From positions 1 to 12,123 of the forward strand of contig CAYFIW010000044.1 of assembly GCA_964343265.1 (NCBI GenBank): a DNA stretch of 12,123 bases. The letters are read 5' to 3'. Position numbers and translations under genes: made by a program. Below, in pieces: positions 1 to 7,616 of this stretch. A model generated the notes under the pieces. It was not told the DNA's origin. It worked only from the letters and a program-made list of their open reading frames with translations, and did no database searches. Within the stretch, counting starts at the first letter, position 1. Each line of letters opens with the position of its first letter. This stretch comes from CAYFIW01 sp964343265 (GTDB lineage: Bacteria; Chloroflexota; Dehalococcoidia; Lucifugimonadales; UBA826).

Positions 1-1
1 T

Positions 2-130
2 TTCCAGACACTTTTTCATCCTGAAGCAGGAGAAGCTTTGTACCCATCCCCTACCTTTATTGCTGACGGGAAAAAGATGCATATTTCCAGGGCACCACTA
101 ATTGGGGAGCACACAAAAGAATATGTCTAA
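2..130 (+). CDS. C-terminal fragment of a family III (CaiB/BaiF) CoA-transferase, cut by window start
   Basis: Only the last 42 codons are inside the window, and the reading frame is open from base 2 to the TAA at 128-130. The visible peptide ends in RAPLIGEHTKEYV. A Pro-Gly/Pro-Leu-x-GEHT-x-E tail closes many CaiB/BaiF CoA-transferases, and a close version (SAPTLGEHTEEIFERYV) ends the complete CoA-transferase at 9379-10575. These enzymes move CoA from a donor thioester to a carboxylic acid in the cytoplasm. The stop overlaps the next CoA-transferase gene by 8 bases (ATGTCTAA), which implies translational coupling. The catalytic region lies outside the window, so activity and substrate cannot be judged. 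The family call rests on a short tail plus context, so it is probable rather than certain. Confidence 0.75.
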   Translation, partial: FQTLFHPEAGEALYPSPTFIADGKKMHISRAPLIGEHTKEYV

Positions 131-1328
131 TGAATCTCTAGGCACAGTGACAGACACTATTCCCACGGGTGCTCTGCGTAACCTGAGAGTAATCGATCTC
201 ACACGAGTTTGGGCTGGACCCCTTGGGACTCGAGCATTGGCTGATTTTGGCGCCGAAATTATAAAGGTGAGCGACCCTAGGATTCCGTTAAGCAGGGTGG
301 GAAAAGTTAACGACAAATTAAACAGAAATAAACTTAACATTGCTTTGCGTTTAGACAAACCTGAGGGTCGAGATGTTTTTCTGGACTTGGTTTCAATTGC
401 CGATGTTGTTATAGAGAACTTTAGGCCGAGAGTGATGCGGAATCTAGATCTAACTTACGATAGCTTGCTTGACGTAAATCCTAATTTATTGATGTGCTCA
501 ATGCCTGGGTTTGGTCTTGATGGACCTTACTCAGAGTATCCTGCCTTTGGGTCTACAGCTGAGGCTATGGCTGGTATAAATTCGATGATCGGTTATGATC
601 CACAAAGGCCATTACAGACAGGATTGTCATATGCGGACCCTGTCTCTGGTCTCAATCTCGTCAATACAATACTTGCATTTGCTCGAAGAAGGGGTTTAAC
701 AGGTAAGGGTAATTTCATTGATTTGGCCTTGGCTGATAGTCCCCTCGGCACTTTGGGAGAATTCTTTGTGGCAAATTCCAGGAATGGTTATATTCAGAAA
801 CCGCAAGGGAACAGACATTCTCATTATAGCCCCCACGGTGCGTTCAGATGTAAGCGGAACGATCAATGGATAGCTATTTCCATCACAAATGATTCTCAAT
901 GGAGTCGCTTTAAGCACCTTGTTAACGATCCCCGTTTAAGCCCCACTTGCTATGCAAATGTGAGCTCTCGGAAGAATAATGAAAATACCATCAATGAAAT
1001 CATCGAGGAATGGACCCTGAATAAAGATGCAACACAGCTAATGGAATTGCTTCAACAAGAAGGGATACCTTCAGGGAAAGTCTCAAATAACTTAGAAGTC
1101 TTAAATGACGTTCATTTAAATGCCCGTGATTATTTTTCATACCTTACCCCGAAGGATGAAAAGGAGGAAAAATATGATGGTCAGGCAATTCCTGGAAACC
1201 AAAGAAAAAGGGAGGAATGGTTTCCAATGAAGAACCTTGGAGAAGATTCTTCTACTATCCTCCTTAAGTATCTTGGTTATTCAAACCCAAAATATCTATC
1301 TTTAATCGAGAACGAGGTTATATCCTGA
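123..1328 (+). CDS. Family III (CaiB/BaiF) CoA-transferase, catalytic Asp present (B-type copy 1)
   Basis: This 401-residue cytoplasmic protein has the usual length for the family, whose members transfer CoA between acyl-CoA and a free carboxylate through an enzyme-bound anhydride on an Asp. The N-terminal Rossmann-like half shows LRVIDLTRVWAGP (about residues 21-33), GAEIIKV (43-49) and DVVIENFRP (94-102). The nucleophile is Asp172 in SYADPVSG (codon 636-638), followed by TGKG at 193-196 and SPHGAF with WIAISI at 236-254. The start was set at the ATG at 123 because it gives an 8-base overlap with the upstream CoA-transferase and because residues before it are not family-like. A TTG at 102 in frame, preceded by AGGG, would add 7 residues and cannot be excluded. 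GGGGAG at 104-109 is a possible but distant ribosome site. Its nearest relative in the window is the protein at 10559-11740, with which it shares the SPHGxxxC and DxWIAISI blocks. The substrate is unknown. Confidence 0.95.
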   Translation: MSNESLGTVTDTIPTGALRNLRVIDLTRVWAGPLGTRALADFGAEIIKVSDPRIPLSRVGKVNDKLNRNKLNIALRLDKPEGRDVFLDLVSIADVVIENFRPRVMRNLDLTYDSLLDVNPNLLMCSMPGFGLDGPYSEYPAFGSTAEAMAGINSMIGYDPQRPLQTGLSYADPVSGLNLVNTILAFARRRGLTGKGNFIDLALADSPLGTLGEFFVANSRNGYIQKPQGNRHSHYSPHGAFRCKRNDQWIAISITNDSQWSRFKHLVNDPRLSPTCYANVSSRKNNENTINEIIEEWTLNKDATQLMELLQQEGIPSGKVSNNLEVLNDVHLNARDYFSYLTPKDEKEEKYDGQAIPGNQRKREEWFPMKNLGEDSSTILLKYLGYSNPKYLSLIENEVIS

Positions 1329-1344
1329 TGTACGGTGAAAAGTT

Positions 1345-4300
1345 ATGCTCAAGGCTTACAAATTAAACCCTTACTTTCTCAGCATAATAACCTTCTTGGT
1401 TTTTGTAGCTTGTACCGACCCAACTCATACTGAAACGTCAGGATTGCCTACTCCAACACCCATCGATGCTAGATCCACAATAGACGGCTCTACTATCACT
1501 CAGGATAAGAGTCCATTGGCTGTTTTCGAATCACTTCCGACTCCAGTTCCTACCCCTACGCCTATTCCCTTGAATTGGGTATTGGAGAAAACCACTTCAA
1601 AAATGGATTCAGTTGACTCCTTTTCTTATTTGGGGGAAATCTCCATAACTGGTGAACCTAGTGAAACCATTCCATTTGACCAGATTACTTATTTTCTTTC
1701 CGGCGAGAGATACAGTAAGACCCAGTTATCGGAATCAATGCGTTATGAGTACGATAACATCCGTAAATCTGTCCAAACACGCTTGATATCCGCGGATTAT
1801 TACCATACAGATTTCGCAAATCCATGGGTCTTGACCCAGACTTATAAAGGTTACAATGTATATGACTGGTTTGTTGATGAATCAGGCCAAGGACTCCTTC
1901 AACTACCCCTAGCGGAAGAGTCAGATCCTGTGGACCATAAGACCTATTACTATCTGGAATCCACAACAGGTACCATAGACGATTCAATCAAATCGTTGGC
2001 TGTTTTTAAAAACCTATCTCTCTCCCTGGAAACTACAACAAATTTTTCTATCAGTCTCTGGATCGATAAGGAAACCTTTTACCTTCACAGAATTTCATTG
2101 TCTTTTGACACACTGAATGCTCAGAGTGAGCTATCTAGTTATCTAGGAAATGAAAAACTCCAATATAAGATTTCAATCAGCCTGTCAGAATATGAGAAAA
2201 GGCCGATGCGAGTCGTTAAGCCTGGCTTGCCTTTTTGGCAGAATTGTTCGAAAACTTCGATGATTTTAGATTCCATCACCAATGAATTGAAATGCCTGGA
2301 GATTGCAAACAATACCACTTTGGCAAATTCGACCATCGCGATTCAACCAACTAACACCCCTACACCTTGTAGTACATGCCCTGAAATTGAACCCAAGCCT
2401 CCAACTCCTGGTGATTTCACCGTCGTTATTGAAAAAGGAGAAACGATAGAAATTCCAGTTACAGGCCCTCTATCCGGACTTTCTCCGAAAGATTTACACC
2501 CCGATTCAGAACTAGTTATTCCAATTGATTTAGTAGAAGGCACAAATAACTCTTTTGACAACGATATGAACGCAAAGCACCCACTGAACGGAAGCTATTT
2601 ATACAGAGAATATGCTGACCCTGAATGTTGTGGATATCATTTAGTGTACACACATGGTGGATCGAATTACGACACAGATATATTTAACTATGAGCTCGTA
2701 TTACCCAACTCTTCGAACGATGGCTGGCTTACAACTGGTTGGGGGGAAATTACAATCGGGATAACGCAACCTGCCCCTGTTGTGTCCCTGCCTGTGGAGA
2801 AAGATAGTCCTGAGTTGGATTTTAGCCCTTCAAGTCAAGATTTATACGGACACCCCACTGTGGTAGGCGATATTGAATTTATTGGTACAGAAGTATGGCC
2901 AATATGGTCTCCCGACAGTGAGTACATTTCATGGGCAGAAAATGGGGAAGTGAAACTCGTAAGATTAGCCGATCTAAATGAAATTGGTTTTTTTCATACC
3001 GATCGGATAACTCCTCCAGATATGCACGCGATTTCTGGTATAGATTGGTCTCACGATCTTATGGCATATTCAGTCAACAGTTTCAATTTTGGTAGTGGAT
3101 ATGATTCAGCCCGGATTCACTTTGCTCTTCCTACAGTCGATCCCAATAATTCTTCTACTTTGACAGCCGTACCGTACGGTTACTTTCAAGGAATGCCTGG
3201 AGCAGAGGATCTTGTATATAACAAAATTAGTTGGATTGATTTCGATGATTGTTATGGAACACTAATTTTCATGGCTGAAATGTATGACGAAAACAGCGAT
3301 CTTTCAGCAGAATTCATTGTCGATTTACATCACAAAGTTAATGGAGAGTTTCACGAATCATATTTTCAAGAAATTCGATCAACTAAAGACTTCAACGAAC
3401 AATGTTTTATTCAGCCGCAGGCCCTTAACAGCGCTAGTAATTTCGGAGAAGAAGCAGGTGGTCAGTCCCATGAATTTAAACGGGTTCTTCTATCTTTAGA
3501 GCAAGTTATCCCAGAAGCGAATCCCATAGCTAAATATTTTGAGGATGGAGATTCCGAGCCGGTTATCAATGCTGTTAAGTGGTCGCCTGACAGCGGCAGA
3601 ATAATGGTTCATATGATTGCTGCAGGAGGAGACATTTTGCTGGATGGCCAAGTTTTTTCATATATCTTCACAATTATTCCCGAAGAAGGTCCAGCGGATA
3701 ATTTTAAATGGCATTTGCAGCAGACTTATCCGTTTGATTTGGAAAGTGTTGGAATGAACACCCCAGTCTGGTCTCCTGATTCTTCAAAACTAGCTTTTCT
3801 GTATTTTCAAGAAGACTATCCGGGTCTTGCGGTCATCGAATTCGATGACACATCTACCTACGTTGATGGTTTTGGAACCACAAATGTTTTTGATCTCATA
3901 GATTGCGGAGCAGCTCCTCTACATGTATGCAATTCCACGGGAGGTCTTCAAGATGTAAGCTTCATTGATCTTAAATGGTCTCCAGATGGAACTGACATAC
4001 TACTTATTAGCCCGAATGATTTCTCCAATGAGGATGAAGAAATACTGGGGAGTGATATTTACACTTTCAACGTGGTAGAAACATTAAGTGATTGCAAAAA
4101 CTCTGCTACATTTGTTCAGCACCCAGATATCCCTTCATGGTCCTATATGGACTGCAAGGCCCATCTTGCAGATTTCCGGAACATTACAAACACTCCCTCA
4201 ATACAAAAGTTTCATGCCGAATATTCCCCTGATGGTACTAAACTTATGTTTGTCGGGTTGGATACTTCCAAAATAGAAGATTCGTTTTTAGGGTTATTTG

Positions 4301-4989
4301 ATGCAAAATATGAAATCTATGTCATGGATCTCGATAGATCTCCTATACCATGCCCAGACGATCATTCAAACTGTGAAAATTATCGCAAAGATGTGATGGA
4401 ATATTTTGAGGAAATTGCATTTAGTATGGAACTTTACGAATTGGATGGGGTGCTGATAGACCCCTGTGTAAATGAAACAGACTGTAAACTTCGCCGATGG
4501 GAAGAAGACATCAAGATCAAAGTCTCTGGTGAGCCAACTAGTACGGATCTAGAGGATTTAAAGGATATTGTCGGAGAACTGAATTTACTGTTGCCAACAA
4601 TGTCAATAAGTGTAGAAGATGTGGGTGCCAACATAGAGGTTTTCTTCTTAGAAACGGAGGACCATAAATCCATAATTGGGGAGACTTGGACACCAGGTAA
4701 CTGGGGTTATTTTTATACTTGGTGGGAGAATTTCGTAATAAATAAAGCGGTCATTACGATTTCTAGTGATAAAGGGAACCGAGCACACTATATTAGGGAG
4801 GAATTGACGCAGGCCCTTGGTCTTTTTAATGATTCCTATAAATATCCCAATAGCATCTTCCAGCAGGAACACACAGAAACAACCATGTTCAACGAGATAG
4901 ATAAATCTATTATTCGTTTGCTCTACAACCCTTTACTAGAGCCTGGTATGACAGCAGGTGAAGTACGTACAGCAATAAATATAGAATAA
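1345..4989 (+). CDS. Large secreted lipoprotein: LppX-like N-domain, Thr/Pro linkers, PD40 propeller repeats, DUF2927-like C-domain
   Basis: This 1214-residue protein has a lipoprotein signal: Lys3/Lys6, a hydrophobic stretch at 8-22, and Cys23 in FVAC, an imperfect lipobox. It should sit on the outer face of the membrane. Thr/Pro-rich linkers occur at 35-40, 65-75 and 335-341. Residues about 78-290 resemble LppX/LprG-type lipoprotein domains in layout only. Residues about 355-475 look like one beta-sandwich domain. PD40/TolB-like WSPD repeats fall at 521-525, 746-750, 809-813, 878-882 and 960-964 (degenerate at 568-571), consistent with a beta-propeller. Residues about 1019-1212 resemble DUF2927, including EELTQALGL (1152-1160), NDSYKYPNSIF and LLYNPLLEPGMT. 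At least 15 cysteines follow Cys23, suggesting disulfides. The start has GGTGA at 1334-1338, six bases from the ATG. No enzymatic function is assigned; binding of a polymer or surface ligand is a guess from the propeller. Confidence 0.9.
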   Translation: MLKAYKLNPYFLSIITFLVFVACTDPTHTETSGLPTPTPIDARSTIDGSTITQDKSPLAVFESLPTPVPTPTPIPLNWVLEKTTSKMDSVDSFSYLGEISITGEPSETIPFDQITYFLSGERYSKTQLSESMRYEYDNIRKSVQTRLISADYYHTDFANPWVLTQTYKGYNVYDWFVDESGQGLLQLPLAEESDPVDHKTYYYLESTTGTIDDSIKSLAVFKNLSLSLETTTNFSISLWIDKETFYLHRISLSFDTLNAQSELSSYLGNEKLQYKISISLSEYEKRPMRVVKPGLPFWQNCSKTSMILDSITNELKCLEIANNTTLANSTIAIQPTNTPTPCSTCPEIEPKPPTPGDFTVVIEKGETIEIPVTGPLSGLSPKDLHPDSELVIPIDLVEGTNNSFDNDMNAKHPLNGSYLYREYADPECCGYHLVYTHGGSNYDTDIFNYELVLPNSSNDGWLTTGWGEITIGITQPAPVVSLPVEKDSPELDFSPSSQDLYGHPTVVGDIEFIGTEVWPIWSPDSEYISWAENGEVKLVRLADLNEIGFFHTDRITPPDMHAISGIDWSHDLMAYSVNSFNFGSGYDSARIHFALPTVDPNNSSTLTAVPYGYFQGMPGAEDLVYNKISWIDFDDCYGTLIFMAEMYDENSDLSAEFIVDLHHKVNGEFHESYFQEIRSTKDFNEQCFIQPQALNSASNFGEEAGGQSHEFKRVLLSLEQVIPEANPIAKYFEDGDSEPVINAVKWSPDSGRIMVHMIAAGGDILLDGQVFSYIFTIIPEEGPADNFKWHLQQTYPFDLESVGMNTPVWSPDSSKLAFLYFQEDYPGLAVIEFDDTSTYVDGFGTTNVFDLIDCGAAPLHVCNSTGGLQDVSFIDLKWSPDGTDILLISPNDFSNEDEEILGSDIYTFNVVETLSDCKNSATFVQHPDIPSWSYMDCKAHLADFRNITNTPSIQKFHAEYSPDGTKLMFVGLDTSKIEDSFLGLFDAKYEIYVMDLDRSPIPCPDDHSNCENYRKDVMEYFEEIAFSMELYELDGVLIDPCVNETDCKLRRWEEDIKIKVSGEPTSTDLEDLKDIVGELNLLLPTMSISVEDVGANIEVFFLETEDHKSIIGETWTPGNWGYFYTWWENFVINKAVITISSDKGNRAHYIREELTQALGLFNDSYKYPNSIFQQEHTETTMFNEIDKSIIRLLYNPLLEPGMTAGEVRTAINIE

Positions 4990-5015
4990 GTGTGAGCTGA
5001 TAATCGGATCAAAAT

Positions 5016-5021
5016 AAGGTG
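5016..5021 (+). promoter_or_regulatory. Ribosome binding site of queC
   Basis: AAGGTG lies six bases before the ATG at 5028 and fixes that start. The 38-base gap before it (4990-5027) shows no riboswitch-like fold or terminator that I can recognise. In particular I see no preQ1 aptamer, which sometimes precedes queuosine genes. Confidence 0.6.
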
Positions 5022-5027
5022 ACCTAA

Positions 5028-5705
5028 ATGAATGTTTACTCACATGTACTGGTGGTCAGTGGCGGTATGGACTCTGCCACCCTAGCCTACCTCTGTGTCA
5101 AAGAGGGAGGTCATCCTTATTTAATTACATTCGATTACGGGCAAAAACATAAGAAAGAAATCGAATATGCGGGACTTCTCGCCGATGACTTAAATACTCC
5201 CCATCAGGTAGTTGATATATCAAATATACAAAATCTGCTGGGAGGCTCTGCTCTCACGGACGACAATATAGAAGTACCAGAGGGACATTACGCGGCTGAC
5301 AATATGGCCATTACTGTGGTACCTAATAGAAATGCAATATTCCTGACAGTTGCTTATGGGGCCGCCGTATCATTCGATTCTAAATATGTAGGGGCGGCTA
5401 TGCACACCGGGGACCACACAATCTACCCTGATTGCCGGCCGGAATTTGTCGAAAGCTTCGCTAGTATGCAAAAGGTGGCAACAGAAGGAACCGGTAATCC
5501 GAAACTAGAATTATGGACACCTTTCATATCAAAAAGTAAGGCTGATATAGCCAGGATTGGGTTAGATCTTGGGATAGATTACAGCCGGACTTGGAGTTGT
5601 TACAAAGGCGACGAATTACATTGTGGGAAATGCGGAACTTGCGTCGAACGTAAAGAAGCTTTTCAATTGGTTGGAGAGACTGACCCGACTAAATACCAAA
5701 TGTAA
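5028..5705 (+). CDS. queC: 7-cyano-7-deazaguanine (preQ0) synthase QueC
   Basis: QueC converts 7-carboxy-7-deazaguanine to preQ0 using ATP and ammonia, a cytoplasmic step in queuosine tRNA modification. The protein has 225 residues, the normal length. The PP-loop ATP pyrophosphatase motif SGGMDS is at 11-16, TFDYGQKH at 34-41, VPNRNAIF at 98-105 and GDHTIYPDCRPEF at 128-140. Four zinc-binding cysteines are at 191, 199, 202 and 205 in the CxGKCGTC-type C-terminal cluster, so all expected catalytic and structural residues are present. It stands alone here: queD, queE, folE and tgt are not in the window. It follows the lipoprotein by 38 bases and could be co-transcribed with it. QueC relatives also occur in anti-phage modules, but the canonical length and complete Cys cluster favour the ordinary biosynthetic enzyme. 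Confidence 0.97.
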   Translation: MNVYSHVLVVSGGMDSATLAYLCVKEGGHPYLITFDYGQKHKKEIEYAGLLADDLNTPHQVVDISNIQNLLGGSALTDDNIEVPEGHYAADNMAITVVPNRNAIFLTVAYGAAVSFDSKYVGAAMHTGDHTIYPDCRPEFVESFASMQKVATEGTGNPKLELWTPFISKSKADIARIGLDLGIDYSRTWSCYKGDELHCGKCGTCVERKEAFQLVGETDPTKYQM

Positions 5706-5727
5706 TTCCGGTTTATACTACCCGGAA
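5706..5727 (+). other. Short hairpin directly after the queC stop
   Basis: TTCCGG at 5706-5711 and CCGGAA at 5722-5727 can pair as a six-base stem with a ten-base loop, beginning at the base after the queC TAA. No T-tract follows (the next bases are CAATAA), so it is not a standard intrinsic terminator. It could be a weak 3'-end structure or chance. Confidence 0.3.
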
Positions 5728-5762
5728 CAATAACAACTCAGAATCCAATAGGTACACACTTT

Positions 5763-7541
5763 TTGAATCGTAGAACTTGGGTTAGTGCAACAGCGACGCG
5801 TAACTACGCTATGAATGATCCCCTTCTGGATTGGCTGCACTATCACGGTGAGTCCAAGGGATTCAAACCTGACACTGAGTATCCGGATTATGATGAACGA
5901 ACGGACTTCAGGCTATTCATCATGAATCAAGGAAACCGCTTTGAATCTGCGGTAGCCAAGCATATTTCGGAACTGTACCCCATCTACCGAGCTAGAGAAC
6001 CCCGAGAATCTGGTTCGGATGATAAGGTGTTTTTGAAAACCCTCGACGCGATGAAAGAGGGTCACCCTGTAATTTATCAAGCCGTCTTACGAGATGAGAA
6101 AAGTGAGACTTACGGTATCGCCGATTTTCTTATAAGAAGTGATATATTCGGGCAATTGTTTGACCGGTATAAAACTGATGAAACGACAAAAAATTCCGCC
6201 TCTTTACTCCATGATGAACCCTGGCACTATAGAGCTTTAGATGCGAAATTTAGCACTCTTAGGTTCTCAGCTGCAGGAAATTTACTGACGAGTGGATCCG
6301 CTTGGGCCTATATGCTGCAACTATATATCTATAACAGGGCCCTCGGGAATATGCAGGGATACACTTCCCCAAATGCGTACCTTCTCGGTCGCAAATGGTC
6401 TCAGACAGCAAGAGGCCAAACACTTAGAGGAATGAATTTTATGGACCGACTCGGGGAAGTTTCTATGGACTTTTTTTCAGATTCAAGGGGAACTCTTGAA
6501 AATGCGGTGGAAAATGCTTGTGAGTGGATAAGAACTGTCAGAAGTAACGGCCATGCATGGGAAATATATCCAGAGCCATCTGTTCCACAATTGCGCCCCA
6601 ATATGAGTTCCACGGCAGACCAACCATGGCATCATGCCAAAAGTGAAATTAACCAAGAACTGAAGGATTTAACCACTTTATGGGGAGTTGGAGTTGACCG
6701 GAGAAATTCAGCGAACAGGGAAGGTATCCTAAGATGGAATCAGAGCGGCTTGAAGGCTGAAGATCTAGGAGTCAAGGCAAAAAATAGTGCAAATACTTTG
6801 CAAGCAATCCTTGATATTAACAACGCTCATCCGCAGGCCGTATTGCCACCTCAAATCGAAAACTCGGACCAAACATGGAGACATCCTCAAAAGGTGGAAT
6901 TCTTTGTGGATTTTGAGACTGTATCTGATCTCAAAGACGATTTCACAAAGGTTCCTGAGAGTGGAGGCACACCCCTTATATTCATGATTGGATGCGGCCA
7001 TCTAGAGAATAATAAATGGGAATGGAAGTGTTTCACTACCGATCGGTTAACGGAAGCGGCGGAAGGGGCGATAATAGATCAATGGATGGATTACATGTAT
7101 GAGGTGCAAAATCGGATAGACCCGAGTGGATACACTCCCACTGTTTATCACTGGTCACATGCCGAAGTTTCAACCTTTGATTCAGCCTTTAATTCTGCTA
7201 AAAACCGCCATACCGATAAAGAGTGGCCGACCCTAAATTGGTATGACTTTCTGCAGGAGGTTATAAAGAAAGAGCCAGTGGTTGTGGAGGGAGCTTTTGG
7301 ATTCGGTCTAAAAGCTATTGCAGGTTCTCTAAATAAAAAAGGACTAATAGAAACGTCATGGGATGCGGGTCCAACTGATGGATTGGGAGCTATGGTTGGG
7401 GCTTGGTGGGCGGATGATGAAGCTAATAGCAGAGGAATATCCATGAATGAAATTCCCATGGTTCAAGAAATTTCCCAATACAATGAAGTTGATTGTAAAG
7501 TCATGATGGAGATCATTGAATATCTGCGAAAAAACCATTAA
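5763..7541 (+). CDS. TM0106-type predicted nuclease: RecB/Cas4-like PD-(D/E)XK domain plus RNase H-like 3'-5' exonuclease domain
   Basis: This 592-residue cytoplasmic protein appears to combine two nuclease folds. The N-terminal half has RecB/Cas4-like elements: TWVSATATRNYAMNDPLL (5-22), Glu61, GIAD with Asp121, Asp160-Ala-Lys162 in place of the more usual ExK, and Gln186-x3-Tyr190 in LQLYIYNRAL. The C-terminal part (about 375-592) matches the RNase_H_2/YprB type: Asp383 and Glu385 in FVDFET, YHWSHAE at 462-468, Asp495, GFGLKAIAG at 513-521, and Asp577 in YNEVDC. No helicase domain is present. The TTG at 5763 is chosen because the conserved N-terminal motif begins four residues later, no ATG/GTG/TTG precedes it after the in-frame queC stop, and the first internal Met is residue 17, inside the motif. 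TAGGT at 5749-5753 is a plausible ribosome site. A role in DNA processing or repair is inferred from the domains; the substrate is unknown. Confidence 0.88.
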   Translation: MNRRTWVSATATRNYAMNDPLLDWLHYHGESKGFKPDTEYPDYDERTDFRLFIMNQGNRFESAVAKHISELYPIYRAREPRESGSDDKVFLKTLDAMKEGHPVIYQAVLRDEKSETYGIADFLIRSDIFGQLFDRYKTDETTKNSASLLHDEPWHYRALDAKFSTLRFSAAGNLLTSGSAWAYMLQLYIYNRALGNMQGYTSPNAYLLGRKWSQTARGQTLRGMNFMDRLGEVSMDFFSDSRGTLENAVENACEWIRTVRSNGHAWEIYPEPSVPQLRPNMSSTADQPWHHAKSEINQELKDLTTLWGVGVDRRNSANREGILRWNQSGLKAEDLGVKAKNSANTLQAILDINNAHPQAVLPPQIENSDQTWRHPQKVEFFVDFETVSDLKDDFTKVPESGGTPLIFMIGCGHLENNKWEWKCFTTDRLTEAAEGAIIDQWMDYMYEVQNRIDPSGYTPTVYHWSHAEVSTFDSAFNSAKNRHTDKEWPTLNWYDFLQEVIKKEPVVVEGAFGFGLKAIAGSLNKKGLIETSWDAGPTDGLGAMVGAWWADDEANSRGISMNEIPMVQEISQYNEVDCKVMMEIIEYLRKNH

Positions 7542-7555
7542 AAAACAGTGTAGAT

Positions 7556-7584
7556 TTGGGGACTACATAAATTCCTAGTAATAT
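7556..7584 (+). promoter_or_regulatory. Weak candidate promoter before the gamma-glutamyltransferase-like gene
   Basis: TTGGGG (7556-7561) and TAATAT (7579-7584) are separated by 17 bases in the longest gap of the window (7542-7616). They match the bacterial -35 and -10 consensus at three and four of six positions. This is weak evidence in AT-rich sequence and is noted mainly because the gap could separate transcription units. Confidence 0.2.
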
Positions 7585-7604
7585 ACCGAAAACTCATCGA
7601 TGCG

Positions 7605-7609
7605 AAGGA
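7605..7609 (+). promoter_or_regulatory. Ribosome binding site of the gamma-glutamyltransferase-like gene
   Basis: AAGGA lies seven bases before the ATG at 7617 and supports that start over the internal Met residues 15 and 18. Confidence 0.6.
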
Positions 7610-7616
7610 TCTTGTT

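Noticed and set aside
102..122. TTG start for the first complete CoA-transferase
   Set aside because: It would add seven residues and deepen the overlap with the upstream gene to 29 bases; the ATG at 123 is a stronger codon and matches the overlap style seen at the second pair. It remains possible.
1685..1987. Antisense open frame of 100 codons inside the lipoprotein gene
   Set aside because: No ribosome site or family similarity is apparent, and the + strand gene is continuous through it.
7148..7459. Antisense open frame of 103 codons inside the nuclease gene
   Set aside because: It lies wholly within a well-supported gene, has no recognisable family motif, and is best explained as a shadow frame.
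5028..7541. queC and the nuclease as one gene split by a stop codon, since both are in the same frame
   Set aside because: QueC is complete at normal length, the nuclease has its own conserved N-terminus and a plausible ribosome site, and the 57 bases between encode nothing family-like.
7549..7567. TGTAG/CTACA inverted repeat after the nuclease gene
   Set aside because: A five-base stem with a nine-base loop and no following T-tract is too weak to call a terminator.
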